This document shows, piece by piece, positions 30,501 through 44,800 of a stretch of DNA of 64,000 nucleotides (position 1 is the first letter of the stretch; the number at the start of each line of letters is the position of its first letter). Position numbers and translations under genes: made by a program. The stretch comes from Procambarus clarkii (Eukaryota > Arthropoda > Malacostraca > Decapoda > Cambaridae): NCBI RefSeq assembly GCF_040958095.1, contig NC_091160.1:34524410-34588409 (forward strand), given 5' to 3'. The notes beneath the pieces were generated by a model. It was given only the letters and a program-made list of their open reading frames with translations. It searched no databases and was not told the DNA's origin.

Positions 30501-32773
30501 GAGCGGACAGAACACTGGACACGTGATCCTGTGGTCCCGGGTTCGATCCCAGGCGCCGGCGAGAAATAATGGGCAGAGTTTCTTTCACCCTATGCCCCTG
30601 TTACCTAGCAGTAAATAGGTACCTGGGTGTTAGTCAGCTGTCACGGGCTGCTTCCTGAGGGTGGAGGCCTGGTCGAGGACCGGGCCGCGGGGACACTAAA
30701 GCCCCGAAATCATCTCAAGATAACCTCAAGAAGTCGATTGTGAATGGTCCCTTCACCTTCTAGTGTGTGGTCTGGTCAACAATATAGTCAAAACTGCATT
30801 ATTTCAAAAAGATAATTACAGTATGCATACTGTCAGTATGGTTTATTGAAACTGTCTAGATTAACAAAGCACCCCCCCCCCCCCTGATGTAGATCATTAA
30901 GATTTCTTGGTGGTAAATACTTTCCTTCCAGATGGTCAGGGGTTTCTGGAGTGGTCCCGTCCAGAATCTCGAGGTGCCACTGTGCTGTAATTACACATGT
31001 GGAGACCTCTGTATTCATTAGTAGAATTGCTAATAAAATATATTTGTTATGGAATTTAGTCATTGTACAGGTACTGTAAAATTTATTTACAATATTGCTA
31101 AATATTTAATGGATAGATACCTTCCTGGGGGCAACTATTTTTCTTGTGACGGAGAGGATTGTGTGTTTCTCTTATGGCTTAGCATGGGCTATACTTTGTT
31201 GGGCCCTCCATGCTTGAAATGTACAGTATTCAATCTATTAAAGGACCTCTTATTTACCATTCCACCGGTTCTAACAACCGAATTTTAGATTGTTAACTGA
31301 TGCTTTATTTACAGAGTCATTGGCCATTAAATCTGGAATACGGTATTGAGTTTAGAGAGTCCGGTATGTCTTAAACTGGAGGCCACTATTAGGTTTGTTT
31401 TGACAATCTTGCCTTCGCTGGGGCAGCGGTTACATTTTTTTCCCTTCACAGCTGTCACTTTTTCTGTTATGCAGCATATAATCAGCGCTAGTCACAGTCT
31501 CAACCAGTCAGAGGTAGATACAGTCAAGTCACAGTCAGTCAGTCAGTCAGGCATTCGGAATCACAAGTCAGTCAGTCATAACTAGTCAAGGGTAGTTAGG
31601 CATTCACAGTTGTGATGGCAACCAGTCACTTTGTAAACAACATGAGTCTGACGTCATTTACAGAACACAAACTTTATGTACTCTCACGAACCTAATGTAC
31701 CTTCTTGTAAATAAATAAAGATATCAGGCATGGCAGTTTGCCTCTAAGGCCACTAGCTGGTAGGAAGGTAGCCAAGAATGTGAACCCTACCGTATTAATT
31801 CCAAACCGACTGTCTAGACGTGGCTGGAGAGGTAGGATGTAGTGGGGATGGGGGGAACTGAGGTGATGGATCAGGCATGATCACAGCCAGTCTGTGATAG
31901 TCTGCCTGCCACCCAGCCAGTCAAACCCAACCTGCCCGCCCAAACCCACCTAAGCCCAGCTCCCCACCCGAACCCACCCAAGCCCGGCTACCCGCCCGAA
32001 CCCACCCAAGCCCGGCTACTTGCCCGAACCCACCCAAGCCTGCCTACCCGCCCAAACCCACCCAAGCCTGCCTACCCGCCCGAACCCACCCAAGCCTGCC
32101 TACCCACCCGCCTACCCGCCTGAACCCACCCAAGCCTGCCTACCCGCCCGAACCCACCCAAGTGCACCTACCCGCCCGAACCCACCCCAGCCCACTTGCC
32201 CAAGCCCACCAATCCTGCCCGCCAGTTTGCCATCAATCCATCCAACCACACTGCCCACTCACCCAGCCAGCCTGCCTGCCCATGTACCTACCCCCTCCAC
32301 CTGCCTTCCAGTCAGCCACCAATCCATCCACCTACCTACCCACCCATCCACCTGCCCACCCAGCTTGCCTGCCTCCTTGTCAGTCAAGTCAGCCACCAAT
32401 CCATCCATCCATTCATTCATCCATCCACCCCGTTCTGCCCACCCACCTGCTAACCCTGCCTGCCCATCAGCCACACTTATCCACCCCACCAGCCATCATC
32501 CCTGCCCATCCACCCACCAGTCAGTCAAAATTCCATCCTCCCCACCTGCTGGCCAGCCTGCCAGTCGGCAACCAATCCATCTACCCCACCCACCCTACCT
32601 GCCCACTAGACAGCCAGTCCACCTTCCCACCCCCACTCCTGCCTGTCTGCCAGCCAGCCAGCCAGTCAGCCAGCCAGCCAGTCAGCCAGCCAGCCAGCCA
32701 GCCAGTCAGTCACCAATTCATCCATCCATCCAGCCAGGTCACTTGCCTGCCCACCCACCTTCCAGCCAGTTAA

Positions 32774-32811
<38 letters not shown>

Positions 32812-35800
32812 CACCCGCCCGTTTAGTATACATACAATAATAAAGAGTGTATGGTAATAAATAAATGTAAAGTATAACTGTTTAAATATCTTTTTATGTG
32901 ATGTTTAACCCTTAAATGACTAAGCTAATGGAAAATCCTACATTGTGGTGCACAGGAGGTTATCTCAGATAGTGATGGAGTTGGATAAGGGATAAATCTT
33001 TTGTTCTTGAGAAATCTTTTTCAAGAATTAGACAATTCAGAGGAGCCTCTAGGCCTCCCTATTTCCAACACGTTCCATTTATTTTATGGCATTTTTCCTT
33101 TGTCAAACTTCATTCCCCCCCCCCCCCCCCAAGACCTTTTGATTGCTTTTGCCCTTTTGATAGCCGTACTGATATTTCCTACTTAATGGGTTTCAGACAT
33201 GCGGGCTATCAGTACAGTGGCGCTGTGGGTGCCTATGCCTATCGACAAGTTTCTCCAGTTGTAGTGTGAGTATTTTTGTATATTAGTCTGATGTATGGCG
33301 TCATTTGAAAAAGGAATTAGCATGTATTGAACTGCATCTCTATACTGCACTGCATACAGTATAGGTACATAAAAATGAAAAAAAAGGTTATTAGGAATTT
33401 ACACTAGTTTGTTAATCAAATTGAATTGACTCACAACGAAGTCATTTTAATATTGAGAACATAATTGGTTAAAGAAGTCAACAGGTAAACACAGATAAAT
33501 TGAATATACATCCCTACTTTGATAGCTAGATATATGGGGTACAAAGTAAGCAAGAGCTATAAGAAGGTGTGAAATTACATGTTAATGAGTGATTATATTA
33601 AAGAATCATAGATATATACATATATATATTGCTGCAAGAATAATCACAAAAAACACGTGATTTGGTTATGCATAAGTATCCACTAGGAAAATTAAACCAA
33701 TTCCAAACGTTTTCGTGTTTCAACACATTATCGCGTTGAAACATGAAAACGTTTGGAATTTTTGTTTCATTTTCCCAGTAAATACTTATGCATTTATAAT
33801 GGTATAAGAATCAGGGGAGGGAGGGAATTATCAGAGGAAAGCACCTAGTCATTATGGCTATATAGCACTCGGAAGGGGGCAGGATAAGAATTTGGGATGG
33901 AACGGGGAAAGGAATGGTGCCCAACCACCTGGACGGTCGGGGATTGAACGCCAACCTGTATGAAGCGAGACCGTCACTCTACCGTCCAGCCCAAGTGGTT
34001 GGGCGAGGTGTAAGCCCAAGTTGGTATAAGAATAAATGAATGATAGTTTAGAAAATAATTTAACTTTTATGGGGAAAGTTTGGTTAACCATTGTCGGAGA
34101 CAAGAAGCCTGTTAGTGGAACCAGTGACAGACAATTTATCTGTTTTCATTTGTCTGAAAAATGTTGCCCTTTCCAGTCAAAACTGCTGAATTTTGTAGGC
34201 CATGTAAATTTTCTCATTTCACTGTGGCTGGTTGAGCCTTTGGTCATGTACCTATTCTTACCTTCTCTTGAGGTGCCCTCCCCTGGTTTCTTTCTCTGTC
34301 CTCCTCATACAGAAGCTCATCTGTTTCCCAAAAGCACCTTCAGATGCACTGTTGAACTGTGTGTGGAAATTTCTAGAGAGAATCTGCTATATATTTTATG
34401 TGGAATTAGGTTACAGGGTTCCTTATTTATTACATTCATTTTAATCTTAAACTACACTTTAGCGAACAAATGTTGTTTTATCTGGGGGCCAGATTCACGA
34501 AGCAGTTACGCAAGCACTTACGAACCTGTACATCATTTTTCAATTTTTGCCGGCTTTGTTTACAATTATTAAACAGTTAATGAGCTCTGAAGCACCAGGA
34601 GGCTATTTATAACAATAACAACAGTTGATTGGGTAGTTTTCATGCTTGTAAACTGTTTAATAAATATAACCAAAGCCGTCAAAGATTGAGGAAAGATGTA
34701 CACGTTCGTAAGTACTTGCGTAACTGCTTCGTGAATCTGGCCCCTGGTGACTAACAACAGCACTAGTGACTATCCTATATACAGTAATACCATAGTGATA
34801 TAAATATTTCAGCCCATCCTCCGATAAGGATAGTACTTATACTGTGGCAATTATTTCAATTTATTAGTATACATTATTGGTACATGAATGAACAAAAAGG
34901 ACTGTTGGACCCAAAAAGGTAAATGTTTTGAATGAACCGAAATGGCATATTAAAAAATGGAAAAGTTACTAAAGAATCTAACCTAACTTGTCCAAGGCAT
35001 AAATAAATAATCATAAGCCTAATATACACTGTCTAGGCCTAGGATTTTTTTTTTTTTGTTTACTCGTGCTCTGTACAAAATTATTACTGTGGTACAGTGT
35101 GTAAACATTGCTGGTTGGAACCGTCCATTTTTGCATGACCAAATAGTTGCTCTTAGTACTGTGTTATTATTTAAGGAGGATGGGTTGAAATATTTAAAAT
35201 GTGCTCATTAAATATTGGGAATAAAGACTGAAGCGTTGACGTTATATTTTGGTGACTATATAACAACGTGGAAGATAAAACATAATTATATACAGCCATA
35301 AAATATGGATGAAGAAGTTGTACCAAATATGGATTTGGTACAATTACCAAAGTAAAGAAATTAGCTGAAAAGGATTAGGTATTGAATGGTTGATTAAAGA
35401 AATCCTTGTGCTGTTGCAGTTGGAGTAAGTGAAAGTCAGTGTCTTTGTGAGAGGTAAGCAAATACAGTATGGATAAATGAATGTATAAATTAACCTTATA
35501 ATATGAAACTGATTGTTCACTGGTCTAGACAGGAAATAATAGGAGACTAGGTATGGAAATTGGCCTTCTATTGCAAAATAGTACATAACTAACATTAACA
35601 ATCATAAGCAAATTACACATTATTTATGCAATATCTTCATTTTACCAGGAAACGTGTCTTCATCTTGGGTCCATCACACCATGTTAGATTATCTGGGTGT
35701 GCATTATCGTCACTAACGAAGTATCGAACACCTCTTTATGACTTGATAGTTGACCAACAAGGTTAGTGGCAAATGGCATTTTTCTTTTGTTTTGAGATAT

Positions 35801-38800
35801 ACTGTACCTTGCTCTGACCTTTAAATGACTCGGCTCATTGAAAGCCCTACATTGTGGTGCCTTTGAAAAATTCTTCACACAACACTTGACATAAAATCAA
35901 ATTTGGCAATTCAAGTACTCGCAGGTAATTGCAGATAGCATTGGGAGCCATTTAAGGGTTAAAAACTTACAAACACATTTGTGCACTAAATACTACAGCA
36001 TAATGTAGAGCCAGCACTGTCACTCCAGCATTACATCCACAGGCAGACCCTCTGCTTCATACAACCCTGGTCTAAAGTAATTCATACAAATTCTTACTTT
36101 AAAAACATGTAAAATATTCACTTTTCTGATTCCATCTACAGTAGTCCCATTTTCTATAACTTTTCATGTTTTGTTCACAGTCAGTCCCTGCTACCTTATA
36201 CACACACTCACCATGTCACAGTCAGTCCCTGCTACCTTATACACACACTCACCGTGTCACAGTCACTCCCTGCTACCTTATACACACACTCACCGTGTCA
36301 CAGTCACTCCCTGCTACCTTATACACACACTCACCGTGTCACAGTCACTCCCTGCTACCTTATACACACACTCACCATGTCAGTCAGTCCCTGCTACCTT
36401 ATACACACACTCACCGTGTCACAGTCACTCCCTGCTACCTTATACACACACTCACCATGTCACAGTCAGTCCCTGCTACCTTATACACACACTCACCGTG
36501 TCACAGTCACTCCCTGCTACCTTATACACACACTCACCGTGTCACAGTCAGTCCCTGCTACCTTATACACACACTCACCATGTCACAGTCACTCCCTGCT
36601 ACCTTATACACACACTCACCGTGTCACAGTCAGTCCCTGCTACCTTATACACACACTCACTGTGTCACAGTCACTCCCTGCTACCTTATACACACACTCA
36701 CCGTGTCACAGTCAGTCCCTGCTACCTTATACACACACTCACCGTGTCACAGTCACTCCCTGCTACCTTATACACACACTCACCGTGTCACAGTCAGTCC
36801 CTGCTACCTTATACACACACTCACCATGTCACAGTCAGTCCCTGCTACCTTATACACACACTCACCATGTCACAGTCACTCCCTGCTACCTTATACACAC
36901 ACTCACCGTGTCACAGTCAGTCCCTGCTACCTTATACACACACTCACCGTGTCACAGTCAGTCCCTGCTACCTTATACACACACTCACCATGTCACAGTC
37001 AGTCCCTGCTACCTTATACACACACTCACCGTGTCACAGTCAGTCCCTGCTACCTTATACACACACTCACCATGTCACAGTCAGTCCCTGCTACCTTATA
37101 CACACACTCACCATGTCACAGTCAGTCCCTGCTACCTTATACACACACTCACCATGTCACAGTCAGTCCCTGCTACCTTATACACACACTCACCATGTCA
37201 CAGTCAGTCCCTGCTACCTTATACACACACTCACCATGTCACAGTCAGTCCCTGCTACCTTATACACACACTCACCATGTCACAGTCAGTCCCTGCTACC
37301 TTATACACACACTCACCATGTCACAGTCAGTCCCTGCTACCTTATACACACACTCACCATGTCACAGTCAGTCCCCGCTACCTTATACACACACTCACCA
37401 TGTCTGTTCACCCTCATCACCTTTGAATTCCTCACCTTCTACCTGCAAATTCATTTGAACCTTCTTAACTATTATTATTATTATCCATTTGTTCAATTTG
37501 GGCAATATATTATCCAAACTTTTTCAGTTAACTCTTTGTAGACTTACGAATCAAACTACAGACTTTGGTACTCCACATCTTTCTTTACATTTTCATTCCT
37601 CACTCTATCTATCCTTCAAATGCAACTGCATCCTAACTCTTACAGCTCAGCTTATCCTAACTGCACAGGTCTTTAACTGTTGAGTGTTTGTGCTCACGTC
37701 ACACCAGCATCTCAAATTGGTTCAGAAGGGTGGGGGCACTGCCACACACCTTCGTGTAGCCCTCTTGTTGTTTATTTTTCTCTCTCTAGTCTAGCCATGG
37801 TCTTTATGACACCAGTCACTTAATGTTGTGACTTTACTCTTAACCTCTCCTGCGCGCACCTCTCCTGTGTGCACCTCTCCTGCACGCACCTCTCCTGCGT
37901 GCACCTCTCCTTCGTGCACCTCTCCTGCGCGCACCCCTTCTCTCAGCTACAGGACCCAGCAATTTAAACTTGATTAACTATTTCTGGGACTTCTCTCCTT
38001 TGACCACAGTTTCACAAACTAGCTTTCCTTCTCTCTTTACCATTATTACTTTCCTTCTCCCTCTCTCCACCATTATTACTTTCCTTCTCTCTCTCTCTCT
38101 CTCTCCATCATTATTACTTTACTTATCTCTCCACCATTATTGGTCTCGCTTCATGCAGGTCGGCGTTCGATTCCCGACCATCCGAGTGTTGGGCACCATT
38201 CCTTCCCACCTGTCCCATCCCAAATCCTTATCCCGACCCCTTCCCAGTGCTATGTAGTCGAAATGGCTTGGCACTTTCCCCCCCTGATAGTTCCTCTCTC
38301 CACCATTATTACTTTACTTTTATCTACATTCACTTGTAGGTGTCCTATATGGTACTGTACTATATAGTCTCCCCGAGGCTTGGTGCCTTCTTCTGATAAT
38401 GACTGACTTGTAGCTGTCCAAATATTTATCTAATTCAAATCTATCCCAATCATTATTTGCTAGAAGATCTTCAACATCTGCAGACATTATATTACATTAA
38501 CTCCTCCATGTTCCAGTATGAATCACTTTCTGAAACAGCTTGCAACAATATCATGGGGGGAAGATGGAATGTCATGATCATAGTGGCTGTTGCTGTAACT
38601 AGAAATAAGCAATAACACATACATCTTGTAATAAAGTAGAGTGTATGTTAGAGTATATAAATATTACATTTCTGAGCATCATTATTCCGCCACGCCTGTA
38701 GGTGTAATGATTACATGTGTATGATAATAGGATCACAGCCTAGTCAGCTAGGAAAGCACACAGCACTGATGCCACATGGACTATGCCACCTCTTTACGAC

Positions 38801-41800
38801 TACTGTACTTGAAGGTGCTTTGGGGTCATCGGAAAAGAGTATCACTCAGGACAGGGCAACATATACAGTATTGAGAAAGGGTTTGGACACAAGCCCAGAG
38901 GAAAATGACTGCCTTTGGTGTCACATGTAACAGCTGCTTAGATAAAAGTGAGCGCTTTGTCCTGGGTTTGTATCCTGGCCGGGAAGGATTGACTGGGCGT
39001 TAGTCCGTAACTGTAGCCTCTGTTTACCCAACAGTAAAATGGGTACCTGGTTGTTAAACGATTTGGCGGGCTGTATTCCAGGGAACATAGGATTAAGGAC
39101 CTGCCCAAAATGCTATGCGTGCTAATGGCCAAACAAAAATATAAGAACGCTTGTACATATAAATAAATAAATTTAAAAAAAGGGCTGGATTTTCTCTTTT
39201 ATGAAACGGTTCAGAGTTTTGCTTCACTCTAAGGACCTGGCACTAAAATCTGTTCCTTCTTTACTGTCCTGGCTACAGATAGGAGAGTGAGTGAGATGTA
39301 TTGATTTCTTTAGTTGGAAGGCATTATTTTGTTTAGTCTGGGGTTTTATTTGTTATAATAAATCTTTACATGATATTTTTAGCAAAAATGGAGACCTGTG
39401 CTTGGAGGCATTAGTGCATCATTGTTAATGACTGAGAGCTGGTAAGCATGACATACAATACACTCAAACTGGTGGAGCACTTCATGGATACTTGTGAGCT
39501 CCTACATCTTGTGCATTAGATAATCTCATCTTGAATCCAAAGACATTGCCATCTTACTCAAAAGCCAGGGTTTACAGTTGTTTGCTAACTAGTTCAGCTG
39601 AATTACCCATAGATCAATACCAGGTGTGGAGAACCTGTAGCCTTAAGGCCATATGTGGCCTTTTGTTGTACTGTACTCGGTGTGGCCTTCAAAAGCAATA
39701 TAAATTAATGAATCTTGATATGTAAGTTTTTTTTACATATTTGAGTGCATACAGCACATAATGCAATGTGTGGTCTTGTGTTGCTATGGGTGGGGATGCA
39801 TGAGAAGTGTAGTGGGTGTGTGGACATGGTCTGCTTCACAGCATTGCTGCCACTTGAGGGTGGGGCAGGAATAGAAAGCTGTAGTTTCATTGCCAGTTAA
39901 GCTAGTCTAAGCTTCCTGTGGCAGTCATGTATGTGCCACTAAGGGCATTCATTTGTGTCTGGGCTTGTGAACTAACCTTTTCTGTATACTTGCTATTCTG
40001 ACCCGAGTGACACTTCTTACCAATGACTCCCATGCATATTTAAATTATACTAGAAGGGCACTAGTCTCCCTGTGGCATTTGTGCTGTGCACTTTAACGAT
40101 CACTGGGCTGTGATCACATTAGGGCACAGTTGATCTCTTTATTTATGGGGGAAGGCAGAATAACATGCTCCGAATATGTTCTGGCGGTGGTATGAGGAAT
40201 TTTTGTAGCACTTTTTATTAATAACATATATAGGGATTATTGATGTATTACTTTGCAGTTTACAATGAGCTGTATCAGACAGGCCACTTCGAGACTATGA
40301 GTGTGTCTGCTGACGAAGATGAGCACAGCATTGAAATGCACCTCCCCTATGTTGCAAAAGTTATGGAAGAGTGAGTTTATCTGTTTCTTATTCTTATACA
40401 CTATTACCTTTTAATGAACATATATGGTAGCAGCAATTTATAAGGAAATGTGGCTTGTTTTATATATGGTATGTATGAACAAATGTGTATATGTTTGGAG
40501 TGTTTATGTATGGACATGTACAATATGTATATACAGTGTGTGTGTGGGTGGTATATTATAAACATAATATACAGTGTGTATTCACCTAGTTATATTCACC
40601 TAGTTGTGCTTGCGAAGGTTGAGCTCTGCTCTTTCGGCCTGCCTGTCAACTGTAAATGAATCGACTGTTACTAAACTACTGTACTAACTACTGTATTTTT
40701 TTTTTCTCTCACACACACACACACACACACACACATCCCAGGAAGCACCCCGTAACAGCTGTCTAACTCCCAGGTACCTATTTACTGCTAGGTAAACAGG
40801 TGCATCAGAGTGAAAGAAACTCTGCCCGTTTGTTTCTGCTTCTGCCGGGGACCAAACCCGGGCCCTTAGGACTACGATCCCAGAGCACTGTCCACTCAGC
40901 CACGAGGTCCCCAACCTCGTGTGTGTGTGTATGTGTGTAATTACTTAAGTGTAATTACCTAAGTATAGTTACAGGATGAGAGCTACGCTCATTGTGTCCC
41001 GTCTTCCCAGCACTCTTTGTCCTCCTCCTTTGTCCTGTCCTTAACGCTTTGAAATCACTGATGGTTTTGGCCTCCACCATCTTCTCACCTAACCTGTTCC
41101 AACAGTCTACCACTCTGTTTACAAAAGTGAATTTTCTTATACTTCTCCGGCAGAAATGTGTGTGTGTGTGTGTGTATTCACCTAGTTTTATTCACCTAGT
41201 TGTGCTTGCGGGGGTTGAGCTCGGCTCTTTCGGCCCGCCTCTCAAGTGTCAATCAACTGTTACCAACTACTATTTTTTTTTTCTCCCCCACACCACACAC
41301 ACACACCCCTGGAAGCAGCCCGTGACAGCTGACTAACTCCCAGGTACCTATTTACTGCTTGGTAACAGGGGCATTAGGGTGAAAGAAACTCTGCCCATTG
41401 TTTCTCACCAGCGCCCAGAATCGAACCTGGGACCACAGGATCACGCGTCCAGCGTGCTGTCCGCTCAGCCACCGGCCGTGTGTGTGTGACTGAGAAATAT
41501 ATGTAGTAGATATGATAGACAAAAATAAGTAGGTGTCAGTACATTAGCCATTACAATGGTTAGAAAGGTGGGGTCCACGATATATGCTAAGTCCTGCAGG
41601 CACAAATAGTAAATACACATACATACATATACATGCTTATATACAGTACATACAATCATAAACATATACATGCATACAGTATATACTGTATATACATATA
41701 TCAAATTTATATGTAATGGCCTCTCTTGCTTCTATACAGTATTTGATATTTGACACTTGGCTTCGATATATATAATGTGTTTTCTACTGTACAAATTTAA

Positions 41801-44800
41801 TTGCATAAAAATTGACATTGCAATTCTTCTCAAATTTGTATGCTTATTTGCACAATACAACACTAACAACTTAAAAATTGACTTTTTCAAAACTGCCTGT
41901 TTACTTATCTCTGCCTTAAACCTTTCCTTTTGCACAAGATTTTTAGTCAGTTTCTTGGGAATGCAACTGCATTAGTCTCCGTGGTGCAGTGGTAAGATAC
42001 TCGCCTGGCGTTCCGCGAGCGCTTTGTCATGGGTTCGTATCCTGGCCGGGGAGGATTTACTGGGCGCAAATCCTTAACCGTAGCCTCTGTTTAACTCAAC
42101 AGTAAAATGTGTACTTGGTTGTAAAAAGGATTCTTCGCGGCGGGGATCGTATTCCAGGGACTTGCCCAAAACGCTACGCGTACTAGTGGCTGTACAAGAA
42201 TGTAACAACTCTTGTATATATCTCAAAAAAAAAAAAAAAAAAAAAAATTGACTGTTGTCACTGTCTAATATATACACATCAGCCCGGTATAGCTCCAGGG
42301 AGACTCCGGGTCTCACTTAGAAAATGGCGATTCATTACATTCAACGCTGTTTTTTTTTTTGTATCGATTTACAGTACCTTAATAATCTTTTTTTAAAGAC
42401 TAAAGTAGTGGCAATGAGTCAAATTTTTTTTTTTTTTTTTTTTAATTCATGAAACCAAAAAGAACAGAAACACACATGGAATCACTCTCCCATTTAATTA
42501 ATTAATTTAAAGTGTAATTTATTATTTCAGCAGTTAAAGGTTTTAGTAAAATTCTATATTTAGGTTTAATTTTGATGCAGCGTTGTTTACCCATTTAGAC
42601 ATGTCACGGAGCTGCACTTTGGGAAATAGGGTTTAGCTCTAGGCCGTGTGGTAGACCAGGAATGAGGATTAAGTGATAATAGTCAAATTCACCCCATGTG
42701 TGTGTGGGAGATAAGAGTATTAATAATATCTCTCTTAATTTTGCTCGAATTGCATTTTAATTATTTTCATAGATAAGTACAATACAAATACTTGAAATAG
42801 AAGTGTGGGCTGTTGAAGAGCCATTAAGCAGAGTTAAAACAAAATTCCTTGGTTAGTTTTTATTTTGAGTCTGACATAATTTTGTTCACTTATAATAGCA
42901 GGGATTGGCATCAACACACAGGGCGGTGAAGGTTTGATCAGGCAGATATGTTATTGGTGCTCAATATGTTTAGTTATAATTACCAATGATTAGCATCAAT
43001 GTGCAAGCCAGTGTCAGCTAGATCATGCGGGTACTGCATGTACTGTAATTGGTCATAATATATTTACCGCCTGGGTTTCGACTACAGAGGTTTTGGCCAC
43101 AGGTATGGAATGGCCTGTGATGTGGTCACTTAAGGGTTCCCTTGTTGTATTTTTGTTAAAAATCAATGCAAAGATTTGTGTTGCATACTTCCTACTTTGA
43201 TACTGTTTTCTATAATTAATGCAGGAAATCCATAACTTGTGGAAACATATTTGGGTATACTGTAGTACAGTACTGTCTTCTTGTTTCTTAATCTTTGTCT
43301 TGTGTTATAACACATTGTCTACTTATATTGTTTACACGCATGTCATAGGTTTAGGAACGGTTTATATCTTAGATCATGTTTCTCTCCTTTTGACTTTACT
43401 TAGCATACTTAATTTGTAAAGAATGGCCTAGTTCCATTTTGCTCTAATGATCTTTTCTCGGCTGTATGTATTTGTATCTGGTACAGTCATAACCTTCACC
43501 CATCACTTGAATTGGTTTCTATTGCGTACTTGAAGATGCTCTCGAGTCAATGTTAGAAGAGGACATTATAATCCATGGCATCACTTGCCTGTGCTGGTCA
43601 ATATACTTAAGCTTCTGATCTTTACAAAAACACAGTGCCCACATTATCTATACCGATTACAGGTACTTTGCATGAGTTATTAAAAATAGGCTTCCTACTC
43701 ATACCTCATCTGGTGTTGCATAATTTATATACAGTACTGTACTATGTAAATATTGATTGACAGTTGCACTTTGTTAAATATTATTTTTGTTTGTGTTTTG
43801 ATTACATAATTTTTATTGCGAATTGCTTTTATGTCGGGTACAGAAAGTTTAAATTTCCTTTAATTTGAAATTGATATGAAGATGCTACAGCACAGTCATG
43901 GGCCACATTATGCAGATTTTCTCACAGATATTCTAATCAAATTATTAATAGGTATTTTTATGATTTATGTGATTTACCATTTCACTTGAGAATGAGCAGT
44001 GATTTTTTTTTGTGGCTCAGTTTCCGGGACCACTTCACCATTGTCCCAATCTTAGTGGGATCACTGACGCCTGAACGAGAGATACTGTATGGACGACTTC
44101 TTGCACCATATTTAGCGGATCCTCAAGTGAGTATTTCACAAAATTACACCTTGACACAGTCTACATCAGAATGTATCTTCAGCTCGCCATAATCTGCAAG
44201 CCAACAAACACGAATTATTTGTCAATACAATGATGGTAAAACCTGGAAGGGAAGTAACTAGTGGTTGGCAGTATGGCAGCAGAACGGTGAGTGTGGCATT
44301 TTTATATCCATTCTAAATATTTAATGTTTTAGAGTTCACTTGCCCTGGTTTTCTGTTGCTCAGCTTTATATAATTTATATGTTTGTTGTATTTGTGAGCT
44401 TAGACATTTGGTTTCTCCATAATGCAAGAACCTCCTTGCCCTAGGATAGGTGTGTGTGTGTTTAATCAGGGCATGCTGGTAATCTGCATTGGGCCAACAT
44501 AAATATTTTCAGTTTACCTGTAAACAAATCCACAAGGGCCGTGACGAGGATTCGAACCTGCGTCCGGGAGCATCCCAGACACTGCCCTTGTGGATTTGTT
44601 CATTTGATGCATCACGTTATTGTGATCTCTGTGTGTGAGTTTACCTGTATTCTTGCCAGGTCATACTGATGCTAGGAAGATACTGCAGGATATCAATCCA
44701 GCCCCGAATGACCACCATAAATCACATTCCAAAATACTTGAAGCCCTTAACATTAATTGGCAACCCGAAGAATGCTGGTTGTTCCACCTGGCTGCTACTC

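Noticed and set aside
32020-32826. Proline/serine-rich ORF of 268 codons
   Set aside because: C-rich low-complexity DNA inside a MEMO1 intron; composition alone removes stop codons.
34036-34572. Plus-strand ORF of 178 codons
   Set aside because: It runs through unique intron sequence into an M1 MITE terminus; no similarity or exon structure.
36166-37541. Three overlapping plus-strand ORFs of 390-456 codons
   Set aside because: They are the three phases of a 41-bp tandem repeat with no stop codons; no unique sequence supports coding.
39618-39665. hAT-like terminus CAGGTGTGGAGAACCTGTAG
   Set aside because: No matching opposite end or 8-bp duplication within the following 2 kb.
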